DNA from: Burkholderiaceae bacterium
GTDB lineage: Bacteria > Pseudomonadota > Gammaproteobacteria > Burkholderiales > Burkholderiaceae
DNA length: 64,000 nucleotides
Reading direction: 5' to 3'
NCBI GenBank assembly: GCA_947448695.1
Contig: CANFOL010000001.1
Span: 62,001 to 126,000, forward strand
The position numbers and the translations under genes were made by a program. Below the pieces are notes generated by a model. The model saw nothing but the letters and a program-made list of their open reading frames with translations. It was not told the origin of the DNA and made no database searches. Shown in pieces: positions 26,250 through 35,160 of the stretch; the first letter of the stretch is position 1; each line of letters opens with the position of its first letter.

Positions 26250-26979
26250 GATAGACCTCCTGTGTTTTTGGATCATTGACTACAGCATCACGGTCGCCAT
26301 CGACAATGACCTTACCGTATTGCAATACTAGAATTTTTTCAGCGAAAGCTAAGGCCATTTCCATATCATGTTCAATCATGACAATGGTTACTTCTTTCGA
26401 GATGTTATTAATTAAGTCAGCTACGACCACACGTTCATCTTGAGATAAACCTGCTAAAGGTTCATCTAAAAGCAACAATTTAGGCTTTTGGGCTAAGGCA
26501 AGGGCTATTTCAACACGGCGTTGTTCACCGTAAGAAATTTCAGACACTTTCCTAAATGCTTGCTGCTTCAAACCAACGCTATCCAGGAATTCAATCGCCT
26601 GATCATATAATTCATCTTCAGTGGTAAGCGAATTAAAAATATTTTTCTTACGCTGATGAATTCCTAGGAGGGATAAGACAACGTTGTGTGCCAAGGTATC
26701 TTGTTTAAAGAGAGTAATAATTTGATAAGTTCTACTCATCCCCATATGTGCTCTTGCATGCACAGGTTTTTCAATCACCTCAGTGCCGAAAATACTCACT
26801 GAGCCTGAGTCAGGTTTTAAATCGCCAGTAATTTGAGCGAAGAGAGTCGTTTTTCCAGCTCCATTAGGTCCAATAATTAAACGGCGTTCACCAGGATTTA
26901 CTTGTAAAGAAACATTTTGGGTTACAGCAATACCACCAAAACTCTTTTTAAGGTCTTTCACTTCAAGAGCGAGTGTCAT
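26239..26979 (-). CDS. livG: ABC transporter ATP-binding protein (LivG-like)
   Basis: The 246-aa ATPase has Walker A GPNGAGKTTLFAQITG, signature EISYGEQRRVEIALAL, Walker B LLLLDEPLAGLSQDE and H-loop MIEHDMEMAL, with the LivG-type C-terminus VVNDPKTQEVYLGH. It is coupled to livM by a 4-bp overlap. Cargo is inferred from neighbours to be a small carboxylate, perhaps aromatic. Confidence 0.9.
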   Translation of the reverse strand: MTLALEVKDLKKSFGGIAVTQNVSLQVNPGERRLIIGPNGAGKTTLFAQITGDLKPDSGSVSIFGTEVIEKPVHARAHMGMSRTYQIITLFKQDTLAHNVVLSLLGIHQRKKNIFNSLTTEDELYDQAIEFLDSVGLKQQAFRKVSEISYGEQRRVEIALALAQKPKLLLLDEPLAGLSQDERVVVADLINNISKEVTIVMIEHDMEMALAFAEKILVLQYGKVIVDGDRDAVVNDPKTQEVYLGH

Positions 26980-27920
26980 GGCTTCTTACCTCCAAACAAA
27001 CGACTCTTTAATTGTGTGAAACCTGGTGCCATACCTGCAGGCATAAAGATCACAATAAAGACAAAAATAATTCCCAGTAACATATTCCATCGCTCCACAA
27101 AACCAGATACATAATTTTTCAGAAGAACAATTAGAATCGAACCTAAAATTGGGCCAGCAAGCGTGCCAGCTCCACCAGCAATCACACAAAGAAGAGCCTC
27201 GGCAGATGATGTAATAGAAATCACACTAGGGTGGATATATTTATTGAGGTAGATATACATGAGACCTGAAACTGCACCAAAGAAACTTGCCATGACGAAA
27301 GTGATCCAGCGAATCATCCATACGTTATAACCCAAGGCACTCATACGCTTTTCTTGATCACGTGTGCCTTTGAGGGTTGAACCAAAAGGTGAGTTTACAA
27401 TGCGAGCAATGAAAAATAGACAGACGATAGTGATGATGAGGCAGAACCAATAGAAATTATTTGAATTTTCGAGATTAATTCCAAATGGAGTTGGGCGTGT
27501 CAGACCTGCGATCCCATTATCACCATTAGTCAGACCAACCCAGCGGTAACCAATACCCCAAATGATTTGGGATAATGCCAAAGTCAGCATTAAGAAACTC
27601 AGCCCAGAAGCGCGCAGTGAAATCCAACCAAAGATAGCTCCTACAAAGGTCGTAAATACGAGAGCAATGACAGCCGTATAGTCATGCGTCATACCAAAAT
27701 TCTGGAATAACCATGCAGATGTGTAGGCAGCTAAACCTAAATAGGTGGCATGACCCAAGGAGGTAAGGCCACCATAACCAACCAGTAAATTTAAACTTGC
27801 AGCAAAAACCACAGCGACCATAATTTGGCTACCTAGGTTCACATAATACTCACCAAAAAATAATGGCAAAATGATGAGAGTGGCGACGAGCACTAAGTAA
27901 ATTACATATTTTTTCATCAT
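26976..27920 (-). CDS. livM: ABC transporter permease (LivM-like)
   Basis: The 314-aa membrane protein has the LivM signature SLNLLVGYGGLTSLGHATYLGLAAYTSA near residue 42 and IAGGAGTLAGPILGSILIVL near 245. It is flanked by 4-bp overlaps with livH upstream and livG downstream. The first two codons are both ATG, so the start is 27920 or 27917. Confidence 0.9.
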   Translation of the reverse strand: MMKKYVIYLVLVATLIILPLFFGEYYVNLGSQIMVAVVFAASLNLLVGYGGLTSLGHATYLGLAAYTSAWLFQNFGMTHDYTAVIALVFTTFVGAIFGWISLRASGLSFLMLTLALSQIIWGIGYRWVGLTNGDNGIAGLTRPTPFGINLENSNNFYWFCLIITIVCLFFIARIVNSPFGSTLKGTRDQEKRMSALGYNVWMIRWITFVMASFFGAVSGLMYIYLNKYIHPSVISITSSAEALLCVIAGGAGTLAGPILGSILIVLLKNYVSGFVERWNMLLGIIFVFIVIFMPAGMAPGFTQLKSRLFGGKKP

Positions 27921-28777
27921 GCGCGCATTGTTCCAAAAAGACCCGATGGACGAAATGCAATCACAAACACCATGGGTAAAAACAAGATCACATAAGCTAA
28001 ATCAGGTACTAAAGCAATACCGAAGGTATAGATAAAGCCAATGATAAAACTTGCGACGAAAGTGCCTACCAGACTACCGACACCGCCTAAAATAACCACA
28101 ATTAATGCCAGGGGTAACATATCCGCATCTAAGCCGGGATAGGCATTCAGCATTGGACCACCGACCGTGCCGCCAAGTCCAGCCATGAGAGCACCAAGAC
28201 TAAAAACAATAGTAAATAGTTGTGAGGCAGGAATACCTACAGCACGAGCCATTTGCATGTCGTCAACACCTGCGCGGATCATGGCACCTAATCGGGTTCT
28301 TTCCATCAATAGGTAAAGTAAAACAGCACAGATCATTGAAATTAAAAGGACGACTAAACGATAGGTTGGAAAAGTAAAGCCAAACATTTGCATCGGGGCG
28401 CGTAACATTTCTGGGGCATTAATTGGAATTGGATCTCCCCCCCAGATCATGAGGCAGGCATCCGCGGCAATAAATGAAAGACCTAAAGTTGCTAATACTT
28501 GACCTTGTGAATTGCCTGAAAGACTTCGCAGAATAAAGCGTTCGATGATGGCGCCCAAAAGACCGACCACAGCCATAGCAACAATAGCGGCAACAACTAG
28601 ACTATAACCTCCGCGTAAAACTGAGGCAGCAATGTAAGCGCCAATCATGAAAAGAGATCCGTGCGTTAAATTGGCAATACGCATGAGACCGAATATTAAT
28701 GCAAAACCGGAGGACAACATAAACAGTAGTCCCCCGAGTGCAAGACTATTCAGGGTTTGAATGACCCAAAATTGCAT
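27917..28777 (-). CDS. livH: ABC transporter permease (LivH-like)
   Basis: The 286-aa membrane protein shows the LivH signature SSGFALIFGLMRIANLTHGSLFMIGAY at the N-terminus and VVILGGVGSLVGTFVASFIIGF near 215, with about eight helices. It is first permease of the second importer and follows the Tat-exported binding protein gene by 22 bp in the same transcript, which probably starts at the S1 promoter near 30080. Confidence 0.9.
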   Translation of the reverse strand: MQFWVIQTLNSLALGGLLFMLSSGFALIFGLMRIANLTHGSLFMIGAYIAASVLRGGYSLVVAAIVAMAVVGLLGAIIERFILRSLSGNSQGQVLATLGLSFIAADACLMIWGGDPIPINAPEMLRAPMQMFGFTFPTYRLVVLLISMICAVLLYLLMERTRLGAMIRAGVDDMQMARAVGIPASQLFTIVFSLGALMAGLGGTVGGPMLNAYPGLDADMLPLALIVVILGGVGSLVGTFVASFIIGFIYTFGIALVPDLAYVILFLPMVFVIAFRPSGLFGTMRA

Positions 28778-28799
28778 ATATTAATTTCTAAAAAAATGA

Positions 28800-30041
28800 T
28801 TATTCTAAGTTTCTAGCTGGCGGCCATTCTTTGGAGTAAACGGGGTTAGCTAAGAATGCCTTAGGATCATATTTCCAGAATTGGCTCACATTGGTATAAG
28901 TTTTTGTAACGACGTTAACTAAACGACCTTCTTTACGTTCAACTTTACGAATATAGACATCACCAACCACATTACCATAGCTATCAAACGTTACTGGACC
29001 TCTTGCTGTTGGAACGTTCGTCTTTTTCAGCGCTGCCATCAAAGCCTCTTTATTACTAGCGTTGCCATTAATGGACTTCAGGGCAGCATCAAGTACGGCA
29101 GCATTTGTAAAAGTTGCAGCTGCATAGAAGCCTGGATCATAACCTTGTGCCTTACGGAATGCCGGAGCAAACTTATTATTAATTGGATTATTTAATTCAG
29201 CTGAATACCAACAAGCCGTTTCAATACCAAGAGCTTCATCACCCATATTCTTAAGAACAGCTTCATCAAGAGCAGTCATACCACCAACAATCGCAATTTT
29301 GCCTTTGAGGCCATATTCATTCATTTGACGAATAAAACGGAATCCATTCGATCCTGCAAAACCCAAGAAGACTGCATCAGCATTCGTTTTCATTTGGGCA
29401 AGATAGCTACCATAATCAGGAACTGTAAGAGGCGGGAAGAGGCGTTGGACAATCTTGCCACCATTTTCTTCAAAAACACGTTGGAAGCCTGCGACCATTT
29501 CGTGACCGTAGGCAATATCATCGGCAACTACGACCATGCGCTTGTATCTTTTGATATTGGCACAATATTCAGCCATTGGATGGGCGCATTGTGAAGAAGT
29601 TGACGTGGGGCGAACAAACCAAGGATTCGCTTTACGTTGTGTCATATCTTCCGCAGCAGCGACTGAAAGAGTTGGAATCTTGTTATCACGAATATAGTCA
29701 TCCACAGCTAAGGCTTCAAAAGCAGCTAGAGGACCCATGATGACATGAACTTTATTTCTTTCATTGAGCTCAGAAATTTTAGTTTTTGTATTTGCAGGAA
29801 CGCCACCAGTATCAGCGACAGTGAGTTCGACCTTACGGCCACCCAACATGTTGCCATTTTCAGCTAACCACTGCTTTAAACCTAGTTCCATATCTATACC
29901 ACCGGATGCCAGAGGACCAGTTTTAACGGTTAATAAACCAACACGTACAGGTTCATTGCTTTGTGCAAATAGGTTAGGAACTGCAAGCCCAAGTCCTGCG
30001 GCAGCAGAGCCTTGTATAAACGAGCGACGATCTAAAGTCAT
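28800..30041 (-). CDS. ABC transporter substrate-binding protein (LivK type), Tat-exported
   Basis: The N-terminus MTLDRRSFIQGSAAAGLGLA followed by VPNLFAQ is a twin-arginine signal. The mature domain carries VRVGLLTVKTGPLASGG, VIMGPLAAFEALAVDDYIRDNKIPTLS and EDMTQRKANPWFVRP, closely matching the orphan paralogue at 22985-24235. It heads the livHMGF operon. Upstream, operator S1 abuts a TAGAAT -10 on this strand, suggesting control by the TetR regulator at 37 kb. Confidence 0.9.
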   Translation of the reverse strand: MTLDRRSFIQGSAAAGLGLAVPNLFAQSNEPVRVGLLTVKTGPLASGGIDMELGLKQWLAENGNMLGGRKVELTVADTGGVPANTKTKISELNERNKVHVIMGPLAAFEALAVDDYIRDNKIPTLSVAAAEDMTQRKANPWFVRPTSTSSQCAHPMAEYCANIKRYKRMVVVADDIAYGHEMVAGFQRVFEENGGKIVQRLFPPLTVPDYGSYLAQMKTNADAVFLGFAGSNGFRFIRQMNEYGLKGKIAIVGGMTALDEAVLKNMGDEALGIETACWYSAELNNPINNKFAPAFRKAQGYDPGFYAAATFTNAAVLDAALKSINGNASNKEALMAALKKTNVPTARGPVTFDSYGNVVGDVYIRKVERKEGRLVNVVTKTYTNVSQFWKYDPKAFLANPVYSKEWPPARNLE

Positions 30042-30072
30042 ATTGTCTCCAAATGGTTAAATTTCATTTTCG

Positions 30073-30108
30073 ATAATTCTAAATGATTATTTGATCATTT
30101 AGAATTAT
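30073..30108. promoter_or_regulatory. Operator S1: 15-bp perfect inverted repeat, TetR-regulon palindrome
   Basis: ATAATTCTAAATGAT (30073-30087), spacer TATTTG, and the exact complement ATCATTTAGAATTAT (30094-30108). The core AATGAT-TATTTG-ATCATT (30082-30099) recurs identically at S2. On the minus strand a TAGAAT -10 (30076-30081) directly follows the core, so binding would block transcription of the importer operon. Confidence 0.7.
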
Positions 30109-30291
30109 GATTGATTTACTAAGGTATTACAAACATCCGTGTTTAGCTATGTGCAAGATTAATCCAATATGCCCTGATAAAACATAAGGGTTATTACTTA
30201 GTTCTTAAGGTGAGGCAAATCTAAGGATTTTGAATTAACATCTCATACATAGAGAGTTATTACATTTTTATTGAGTTTCAAAAGCAGTTTT

Positions 30292-30317
30292 AATGATTAT
30301 TTGATCATTACTATAAT
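30292..30317. promoter_or_regulatory. Operator S2 and promoter of the dehydrogenase / molybdenum hydroxylase operon
   Basis: The core AATGAT-TATTTG-ATCATT (30292-30309) is identical to S1 and lies 210 bp from it. A consensus TATAAT (30312-30317) follows 2 bp later on the plus strand. The palindrome therefore occupies the -35/-10 spacer region of this promoter. The other parts of the 334-bp gap 30042-30375 hold nothing else I recognise. Confidence 0.68.
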
Positions 30318-30375
30318 GATGTTTAATTAGCATCTTTAAAATGAAGTTAACATTCAATTATTTAAGGGGACAAAC

Positions 30376-31263
30376 ATGAAAATTGGACTTCTTGGCACTG
30401 GGAAAATGGGTAGTGCCATGGTAGAGCGTTTAATCAACTGTGGTCATGAGTTGGTTATTTGGAACCGATCGGTTGAAAAAACCGCTCCCTTAGTTGCTAA
30501 AGGAGCTACTTTAGCTGGATCACCTGCTCAATTAGTTGATCAAGTGGAGATGGTTATTTCCATTTTGACGGATGCGCAGGCAATTGATACTTGTTATCGA
30601 GCACCAGGTGGCGTCCTTTCTACTTCCGTTGCAGGAAAATTATTCATTGAGATGAGTACCGTAAGACCTGTAACAGCGATTGCCATTGCAAAGGATGTCA
30701 GTGCAAAGGGTGGTGCAATGGTCGATTGTCCAGTTGGTGGAACAGTAGGACCTGCTAGAGAGGGTAAATTATTGGGTTTGGTTGGCGGTGAAGAAAAAGA
30801 TGTTGAACGCGCAAGACCCATTTTGGAGCAATTATGTCGTCGCGTAGAACATGTTGGTCCAAGTGGATCAGGTGTTCGATTGAAGCTTACTGTTAATTTA
30901 CCTTTGTTAGTATTTTGGCAATCGTTTAGTGAGGCATTGTCATTATCATCCCAATTGAATATCTCACCAGAGCGATTGATTGATATATTGTCCGATACCT
31001 CAGGTGCGCCTGCGATGATGAAAGCTAGGACTCCTGTATTAGTTTCTACATTAAAAGGAGAGCCACAAGCTCCTGCTGCTTTTACGCTTGATAATATTCG
31101 TAAAGATTTGCGCACTATGATTGAGGAAGCTCAGTCAAATGGTTGGAATATTCCTGTTACGCAAGCAGCGCTTACTGAGCTAGATAAAACATCTGCGGCT
31201 GGATTAGGTAATGTGGATGGTACTGCTGTCCCAGCTTGGTTCATTCAAACTTACTGTAAATAA
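30376..31263 (+). CDS. NAD(P)-dependent beta-hydroxyacid dehydrogenase (HIBADH / tartronate semialdehyde reductase family)
   Basis: The 295-aa protein has GLLGTGKMGSAMVERL (Rossmann), the signature DCPVGGTVGPAREGKL and GSGVRLKLTVNLPLLVF with the conserved lysine. Length is normal and there are no basic tails, unlike the paralogue at 21053. GGGG lies 6 bp before the ATG. It is first gene of an operon with the two molybdenum hydroxylase subunits, so it may act on a downstream hydroxyacid intermediate. Confidence 0.87.
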   Translation: MKIGLLGTGKMGSAMVERLINCGHELVIWNRSVEKTAPLVAKGATLAGSPAQLVDQVEMVISILTDAQAIDTCYRAPGGVLSTSVAGKLFIEMSTVRPVTAIAIAKDVSAKGGAMVDCPVGGTVGPAREGKLLGLVGGEEKDVERARPILEQLCRRVEHVGPSGSGVRLKLTVNLPLLVFWQSFSEALSLSSQLNISPERLIDILSDTSGAPAMMKARTPVLVSTLKGEPQAPAAFTLDNIRKDLRTMIEEAQSNGWNIPVTQAALTELDKTSAAGLGNVDGTAVPAWFIQTYCK

Positions 31264-31277
31264 ACTCTTAAAGAACG

Positions 31278-31760
31278 ATGACAACTTCTACTCAAATACT
31301 ACTCAATGGGCAAAGCGTTACTGTAAACGCTCCAGAAAATACTCCATTACTTTATGTTTTACGAAACGACCTGGAACACAAAGGAACTCGCTTTGGTTGT
31401 GGCACAGGAAATTGCGGTGCATGTACAGTGATGGTCGATGGACAGCCGATGCAATCTTGCGATATGCAACTTTGGGCAGCCTCTGGCAAAGAAGTGATTA
31501 CGGCAGAGGGTTTAGCAGATGACCCCATTGGTCAGTTGGTACAAAAGTCGTTTATCGATGAGCAAGCTGCTCAGTGTGGGTATTGTATTAACGGTATTTT
31601 GATGAGTGTTACTGCCTTACTGAAGAAAAATACACAACCTAGTAAAGAAATATTAATGGAGTCTTTGAATCGACATTTATGTCGTTGTGGGACCCATGTG
31701 CGTATTTTGCGTGCTATCGATCGTGTGATTCAACAGTTAAATGAAAAGAGGGCGGCATGA
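31278..31760 (+). CDS. (2Fe-2S)-binding subunit of a molybdenum hydroxylase (IorA/NicA-like)
   Basis: The 160-aa protein carries a plant-type 2Fe-2S cluster (CGTGNCGACTVMVDGQPMQSC, about 42-64) and a second C-terminal cluster (CGYCINGILM and HLCRCGTHVRI, about 100-145), the standard small subunit of xanthine-oxidase-family enzymes. It shuttles electrons from the molybdenum site. It overlaps the large-subunit gene by 4 bp. Similar two-subunit enzymes hydroxylate N-heterocycles such as isoquinoline or nicotinate, or oxidise aldehydes. Confidence 0.93.
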   Translation: MTTSTQILLNGQSVTVNAPENTPLLYVLRNDLEHKGTRFGCGTGNCGACTVMVDGQPMQSCDMQLWAASGKEVITAEGLADDPIGQLVQKSFIDEQAAQCGYCINGILMSVTALLKKNTQPSKEILMESLNRHLCRCGTHVRILRAIDRVIQQLNEKRAA

Positions 31761-33871
31761 GCAATTTTACTCTTCCTGCAAACATCGTATCGAACCCAAA
31801 ACTATCGCAATGGTTTCGTTTGGATCAACTCCCATTGGTGACAGTCTGTTCTGGGAAGGTTGAGCTCGGACAAGGTATACAAACAGCCTTGCAACAAATC
31901 GCTGCTGACGAATTGGGAGTTGATCTCGAGCAAATCCATTGGATTGCTGGCGATACTTATCTATCTCCTGATGAATGGTATACCGCTGGTAGTTTATCTA
32001 TTGAAAATGGCGGTGCTGCACTTAAAGTTGCGTTGGGATTTGCACGATTTTTAGCGATTCAAGTTGCGGCAAAACAATTAGGTGTATCTACAGATTCGAT
32101 CACGATTGAGCATGGTATTTTTACAAGTAGTGAGTCGAAACAACAAGTCACGTATCAACAGCTGGCTAAACAGTTAGATCTTAATGTCGAGATTCTTTCA
32201 GATGAGCGGATTGTTTCTAGTAAACAACAAGTCATGACAAAGTGGGTTGGAAAAAGTATTGCTCGAGAAGATTTACTTAGTAAGTTATCTGGAGCGGCTT
32301 TTATTCACGACTTCACTTTACCTAATATGCGACATGCGCGCATGATAAGAGCCAGTCATGTTCAATCCACAATTACTCAGGTAGATATAGAGAAAATTCA
32401 GCAATTGTCAGGCGTAGAAAAAGTAGTACATAGTGGCAGCTTCCTTGCTATTGTAGGCAGTAACGAAGCTTTACTCGTTCTTGCGCAAGAAAAAGCACAT
32501 GCCTTTGTTACTTGGCAGACTCCTTCATATGTTCAAGCGCAAACTGAAACTGAAGAGATGATTACCGCACTACCTGCGGGCGATGATATAGCCTATCAAC
32601 AGGGAACGGCAGATGCAGTTCATAAAAAAGTTAAGGCGAGATACTCAAGACCCTTTATTGCCCACGCTTCGATTGGTCCTGCTTGTGCGATTGCTCACGA
32701 AAATGATGGCATCTTAACTGTTTGGTCGCACACGCAAGGATCTCATTTAGTTAAAAATCAAATTGCCGTTGGATTACGTCAGGATCCTGCTACTGTCAAA
32801 GTCATCCATCTTCATGGTGCTGGGTGTTATGGCCATAACAGTGCTGATGATGTCGCCTTTGATGCAGCTTTTATTGCCAAAATGACTGGTTTACCTATAC
32901 GAGTTCAATGGAGTCGTGAAGAAGAATTAACTGCCTCACCATTTGGATCTCCAGGCGTAGTAGAGTTTGAGGTAGGTGTCGATGAAACAGGCAGGATCAT
33001 CAATTGGCAATCTGAAATTTGGTCACCAACTCATATTCATCGACCAGGATGGTCAGGTAAGCTTAATTTATTGGGGGCTTGGATGATTGATCCGCCGCAT
33101 CCAATGGATGAGACCAAAGATAATCCTTTGCCGCAAGGCGGTGGTTTACGCAATGCGATCACCTTGTACAACGTTGACTATCAACAAGTAAGACATCACA
33201 TGATTCCGCAGGCTCCCCTCAGAACCTCAGCTCTGAGAGGACTTGGTGCGTATTTGAATGTTTTTGCAATGGAATCTTTTATCGATGAAGTGTCCCAAGA
33301 GTTGGGGCAAGATAGTTTGGAGTTTAGGAAAAAACATCTATCTGATCCAAGGTCGATTACTTTACTAGATACCCTTGCAAAAATGGCAAATTGGTCAGAT
33401 AGAGCTAATTTACCTGAAGGCACTGGATTAGGAATGGGATTTGCGCGTTATAAAAACAGTGGCGCATATTGTGGTGTGATGGTTCAATTACGCGCCGAAG
33501 AAAAAATCTACATTGATCATGTATGGTCTGTTTGTGATGCTGGAGAAGTTATTAATCCTGATGGACTCATCAATCAAATTGAAGGCGGTATTATTCAGTC
33601 GATTAGTTGGACCTTAAAAGAGATGGTGACGTGGGATGCTGCGGGCGTCACTTCAGCAACTTGGGACACCTATCCGATTTTAAATTTTGACGAAGTTCCA
33701 CGGGTTGAGGTAAAACTACTCAACCAGCCCGGAGTTCAGAGTTTAGGGGGTGGGGAAGCCTCGGCAGGACCTACTGCCGCTGCGATTGCTAATGCCTTAC
33801 AGCAAGCATTAGGAGTCAGGGCAAGAAACTTACCCTTAACCCCTGATCGATTAGCTCAGTTAATGAGTTAA
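31757..33871 (+). CDS. Molybdopterin-binding large subunit of a molybdenum hydroxylase (IorB/NicB-like)
   Basis: The 704-aa protein begins with the IorB-type arrangement (SGKVELGQGIQTALQQIAADELG) rather than the XdhB one, then SIGPACAIAHENDG, WSHTQGSHLVKNQIA, GAGCYGHNSADDVAFDAA and a C-terminal LGGGEASAGPTAAAIANAL containing the catalytic-glutamate region. No FAD subunit and no cytochrome c gene are adjacent, so the electron acceptor is unresolved. Context suggests hydroxylation of an aromatic or heterocyclic acid in the TetR-controlled island. Confidence 0.9.
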   Translation: MSNFTLPANIVSNPKLSQWFRLDQLPLVTVCSGKVELGQGIQTALQQIAADELGVDLEQIHWIAGDTYLSPDEWYTAGSLSIENGGAALKVALGFARFLAIQVAAKQLGVSTDSITIEHGIFTSSESKQQVTYQQLAKQLDLNVEILSDERIVSSKQQVMTKWVGKSIAREDLLSKLSGAAFIHDFTLPNMRHARMIRASHVQSTITQVDIEKIQQLSGVEKVVHSGSFLAIVGSNEALLVLAQEKAHAFVTWQTPSYVQAQTETEEMITALPAGDDIAYQQGTADAVHKKVKARYSRPFIAHASIGPACAIAHENDGILTVWSHTQGSHLVKNQIAVGLRQDPATVKVIHLHGAGCYGHNSADDVAFDAAFIAKMTGLPIRVQWSREEELTASPFGSPGVVEFEVGVDETGRIINWQSEIWSPTHIHRPGWSGKLNLLGAWMIDPPHPMDETKDNPLPQGGGLRNAITLYNVDYQQVRHHMIPQAPLRTSALRGLGAYLNVFAMESFIDEVSQELGQDSLEFRKKHLSDPRSITLLDTLAKMANWSDRANLPEGTGLGMGFARYKNSGAYCGVMVQLRAEEKIYIDHVWSVCDAGEVINPDGLINQIEGGIIQSISWTLKEMVTWDAAGVTSATWDTYPILNFDEVPRVEVKLLNQPGVQSLGGGEASAGPTAAAIANALQQALGVRARNLPLTPDRLAQLMS

Positions 33872-33890
33872 TGCTTGAGAAATGACGAGA

Positions 33891-34328
33891 TTACTTATCC
33901 CCGGTATCGGGGGTAAGTCCAGCGGCTTGAATACCAGCTACTGCACAAATTTCATCATTATCTGATGTATCGCCTGTCACTCCAACAGATCCAATAATGT
34001 GATTATTGGCATCACGAATTAACACACCACCAGCAACTGGGACCATTTTACCTTCGGACATGACATTTAAAGCAGTGAAAAAACCAGGCATTTTTTCGCC
34101 ACGACGAGCGATTTCACGGCCCCCAAAGCCCATTCCTAATACACCCCAAGCTTTGCCGCGAGCAATATCTTCACGCAAAATACTACAATGATCTTCACGA
34201 AGTAAGGCCTTCATATGGCCTCCAGCATCAAGAACGACGACTGTGAGCGGATGAAAATTCATTTCACGCCCTTTTTTTAAAGCAATTTGAGCGATGATAA
34301 GAGCTTGTTCTAAATTAACGTTTGACAT
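33891..34328 (-). CDS. HbpS/GlcG family (heme-binding-type) protein
   Basis: The 145-aa protein matches the GlcG/HbpS family: LEQALIIAQIALKKGREM, TVVVLDAGGHMKALLRED, RGKAWGVLGMG and VPVAGGVLIRD. Family members bind heme or act as small ligand-binding partners in catabolic operons; enzymatic function is generally unproven. It is 18 bp downstream of the flavin reductase gene and convergent with the molybdenum hydroxylase. The C-terminal codons (33893-33918) form a GC-rich imperfect hairpin. Confidence 0.85.
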   Translation of the reverse strand: MSNVNLEQALIIAQIALKKGREMNFHPLTVVVLDAGGHMKALLREDHCSILREDIARGKAWGVLGMGFGGREIARRGEKMPGFFTALNVMSEGKMVPVAGGVLIRDANNHIIGSVGVTGDTSDNDEICAVAGIQAAGLTPDTGDK

Positions 34329-34346
34329 ACGTATTCCCTATTAAGA

Positions 34347-34883
34347 TTATGAAGTGTGATCTGCTGCACAATGATATTTACCCTTCCAAAAAAACAGCGG
34401 GGCAGTATCATCAGAAGTATTGTAAGAGTAACTCGTGACACGACCTATAAAGATAAGATGATCTCCACCATCCACATCACGCTCTTTTTTGCAAATAAAG
34501 TGTCCTAGGGTATTTTCAAGAATAGGGATACCTTCTGGACTTAGATGGTGTGCAATATCTTTAAATTTATCTTCACTGGGTCTGGCAAAGTGGTTAGAAA
34601 TATCTTTTTGCGACTCTGACAAAATATTCACGATGAAAGAAGGTGACTCCACAAATGCTTGATGACTTGGTGCGCCGCGCACTTGTGACCAAAGAACTAA
34701 AGGAGGGGAAAGTGATACGGAGTTAAAAGAACTGACCGTTACACCGAACATTTGACCAGATGAATCAGTTGTCGTGATGACAGTTACCCCTGTGCCAAAA
34801 TGCCCTAAGGCATTTCTAAAATCTCGTTGGTCAAATTCAGGGGATTGTTCAGGAGTGTCTTTTGCATTACTTGAATTCGTCAT
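34347..34883 (-). CDS. Flavin reductase (HpaC-like), probable partner of the LLM monooxygenase
   Basis: The 178-aa protein has the flavin reductase signature: FRNALGHFGTGVTVITTTD at the N-terminus, GVTVSSFNSVSLSPPLVLWS, FIVNILSESQKDISNHFA and a DHLIFIGRVTSY stretch. Such enzymes supply reduced FMN or FAD to two-component monooxygenases. The only flavin monooxygenase nearby is the LLM protein at 37.9 kb, and both genes carry the same palindromic operator, so they are probably partners. Confidence 0.9.
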   Translation of the reverse strand: MTNSSNAKDTPEQSPEFDQRDFRNALGHFGTGVTVITTTDSSGQMFGVTVSSFNSVSLSPPLVLWSQVRGAPSHQAFVESPSFIVNILSESQKDISNHFARPSEDKFKDIAHHLSPEGIPILENTLGHFICKKERDVDGGDHLIFIGRVTSYSYNTSDDTAPLFFWKGKYHCAADHTS

Positions 34884-34900
34884 GATCTGTTCTCACATTT

Positions 34901-34929
34901 ATTTTACCAATAGTAATCGCTTGATCATT
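34901..34929. promoter_or_regulatory. Operator S3 at the flavin reductase promoter
   Basis: AGTAAT-CGCTTG-ATCATT (34912-34929) matches S1/S2 in both half-sites with two changes. On the minus strand a TAAAAT -10 (plus 34901-34906) follows 5 bp later, 18 bp before the coding start. Presumed target of the TetR regulator. Confidence 0.55.
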
Positions 34930-35090
34930 AGTTGTCAATAAATTCTATTTAAGGAAATTACTTCATAAATTATTTATAAACATATGAAAATAATGGTTAA
35001 TATTAAAATTATACGCCTAATAAGGGTAAACCCCATTGAAATAATTATTCATAAAATCGGTATTCGAATCGCTTGTCAAAACAAAAAACA

Positions 35091-35116
35091 TATAATAAAG
35101 TGATCGTACGATCTCT
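35091..35116. promoter_or_regulatory. Operator S4 and TATAAT at the alpha/beta hydrolase promoter
   Basis: TATAAT at 35091-35096 is followed after 2 bp by AGTGAT-CGTACG-ATCTCT (35099-35116), a weaker version of the S1 palindrome with self-complementary spacer CGTACG. Here the site would overlap the transcription start rather than the -35/-10 spacer. Confidence 0.5.
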
Positions 35117-35160
35117 TTAAATGAGTCATTTCATTCATCAATAAATAAGGTTAGACTAGC

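Noticed and set aside
30594-31115. 173-aa antisense ORF inside the beta-hydroxyacid dehydrogenase gene
   Set aside because: It is the complement of a well-supported Rossmann enzyme, has no ribosome site and no recognisable domain; its length reflects codon bias of the real gene.
33893-33918. GC-rich hairpin after the molybdenum hydroxylase gene as a terminator
   Set aside because: The stem is imperfect, lies within the coding end of the convergent GlcG-like gene and has no T-tract in either direction.
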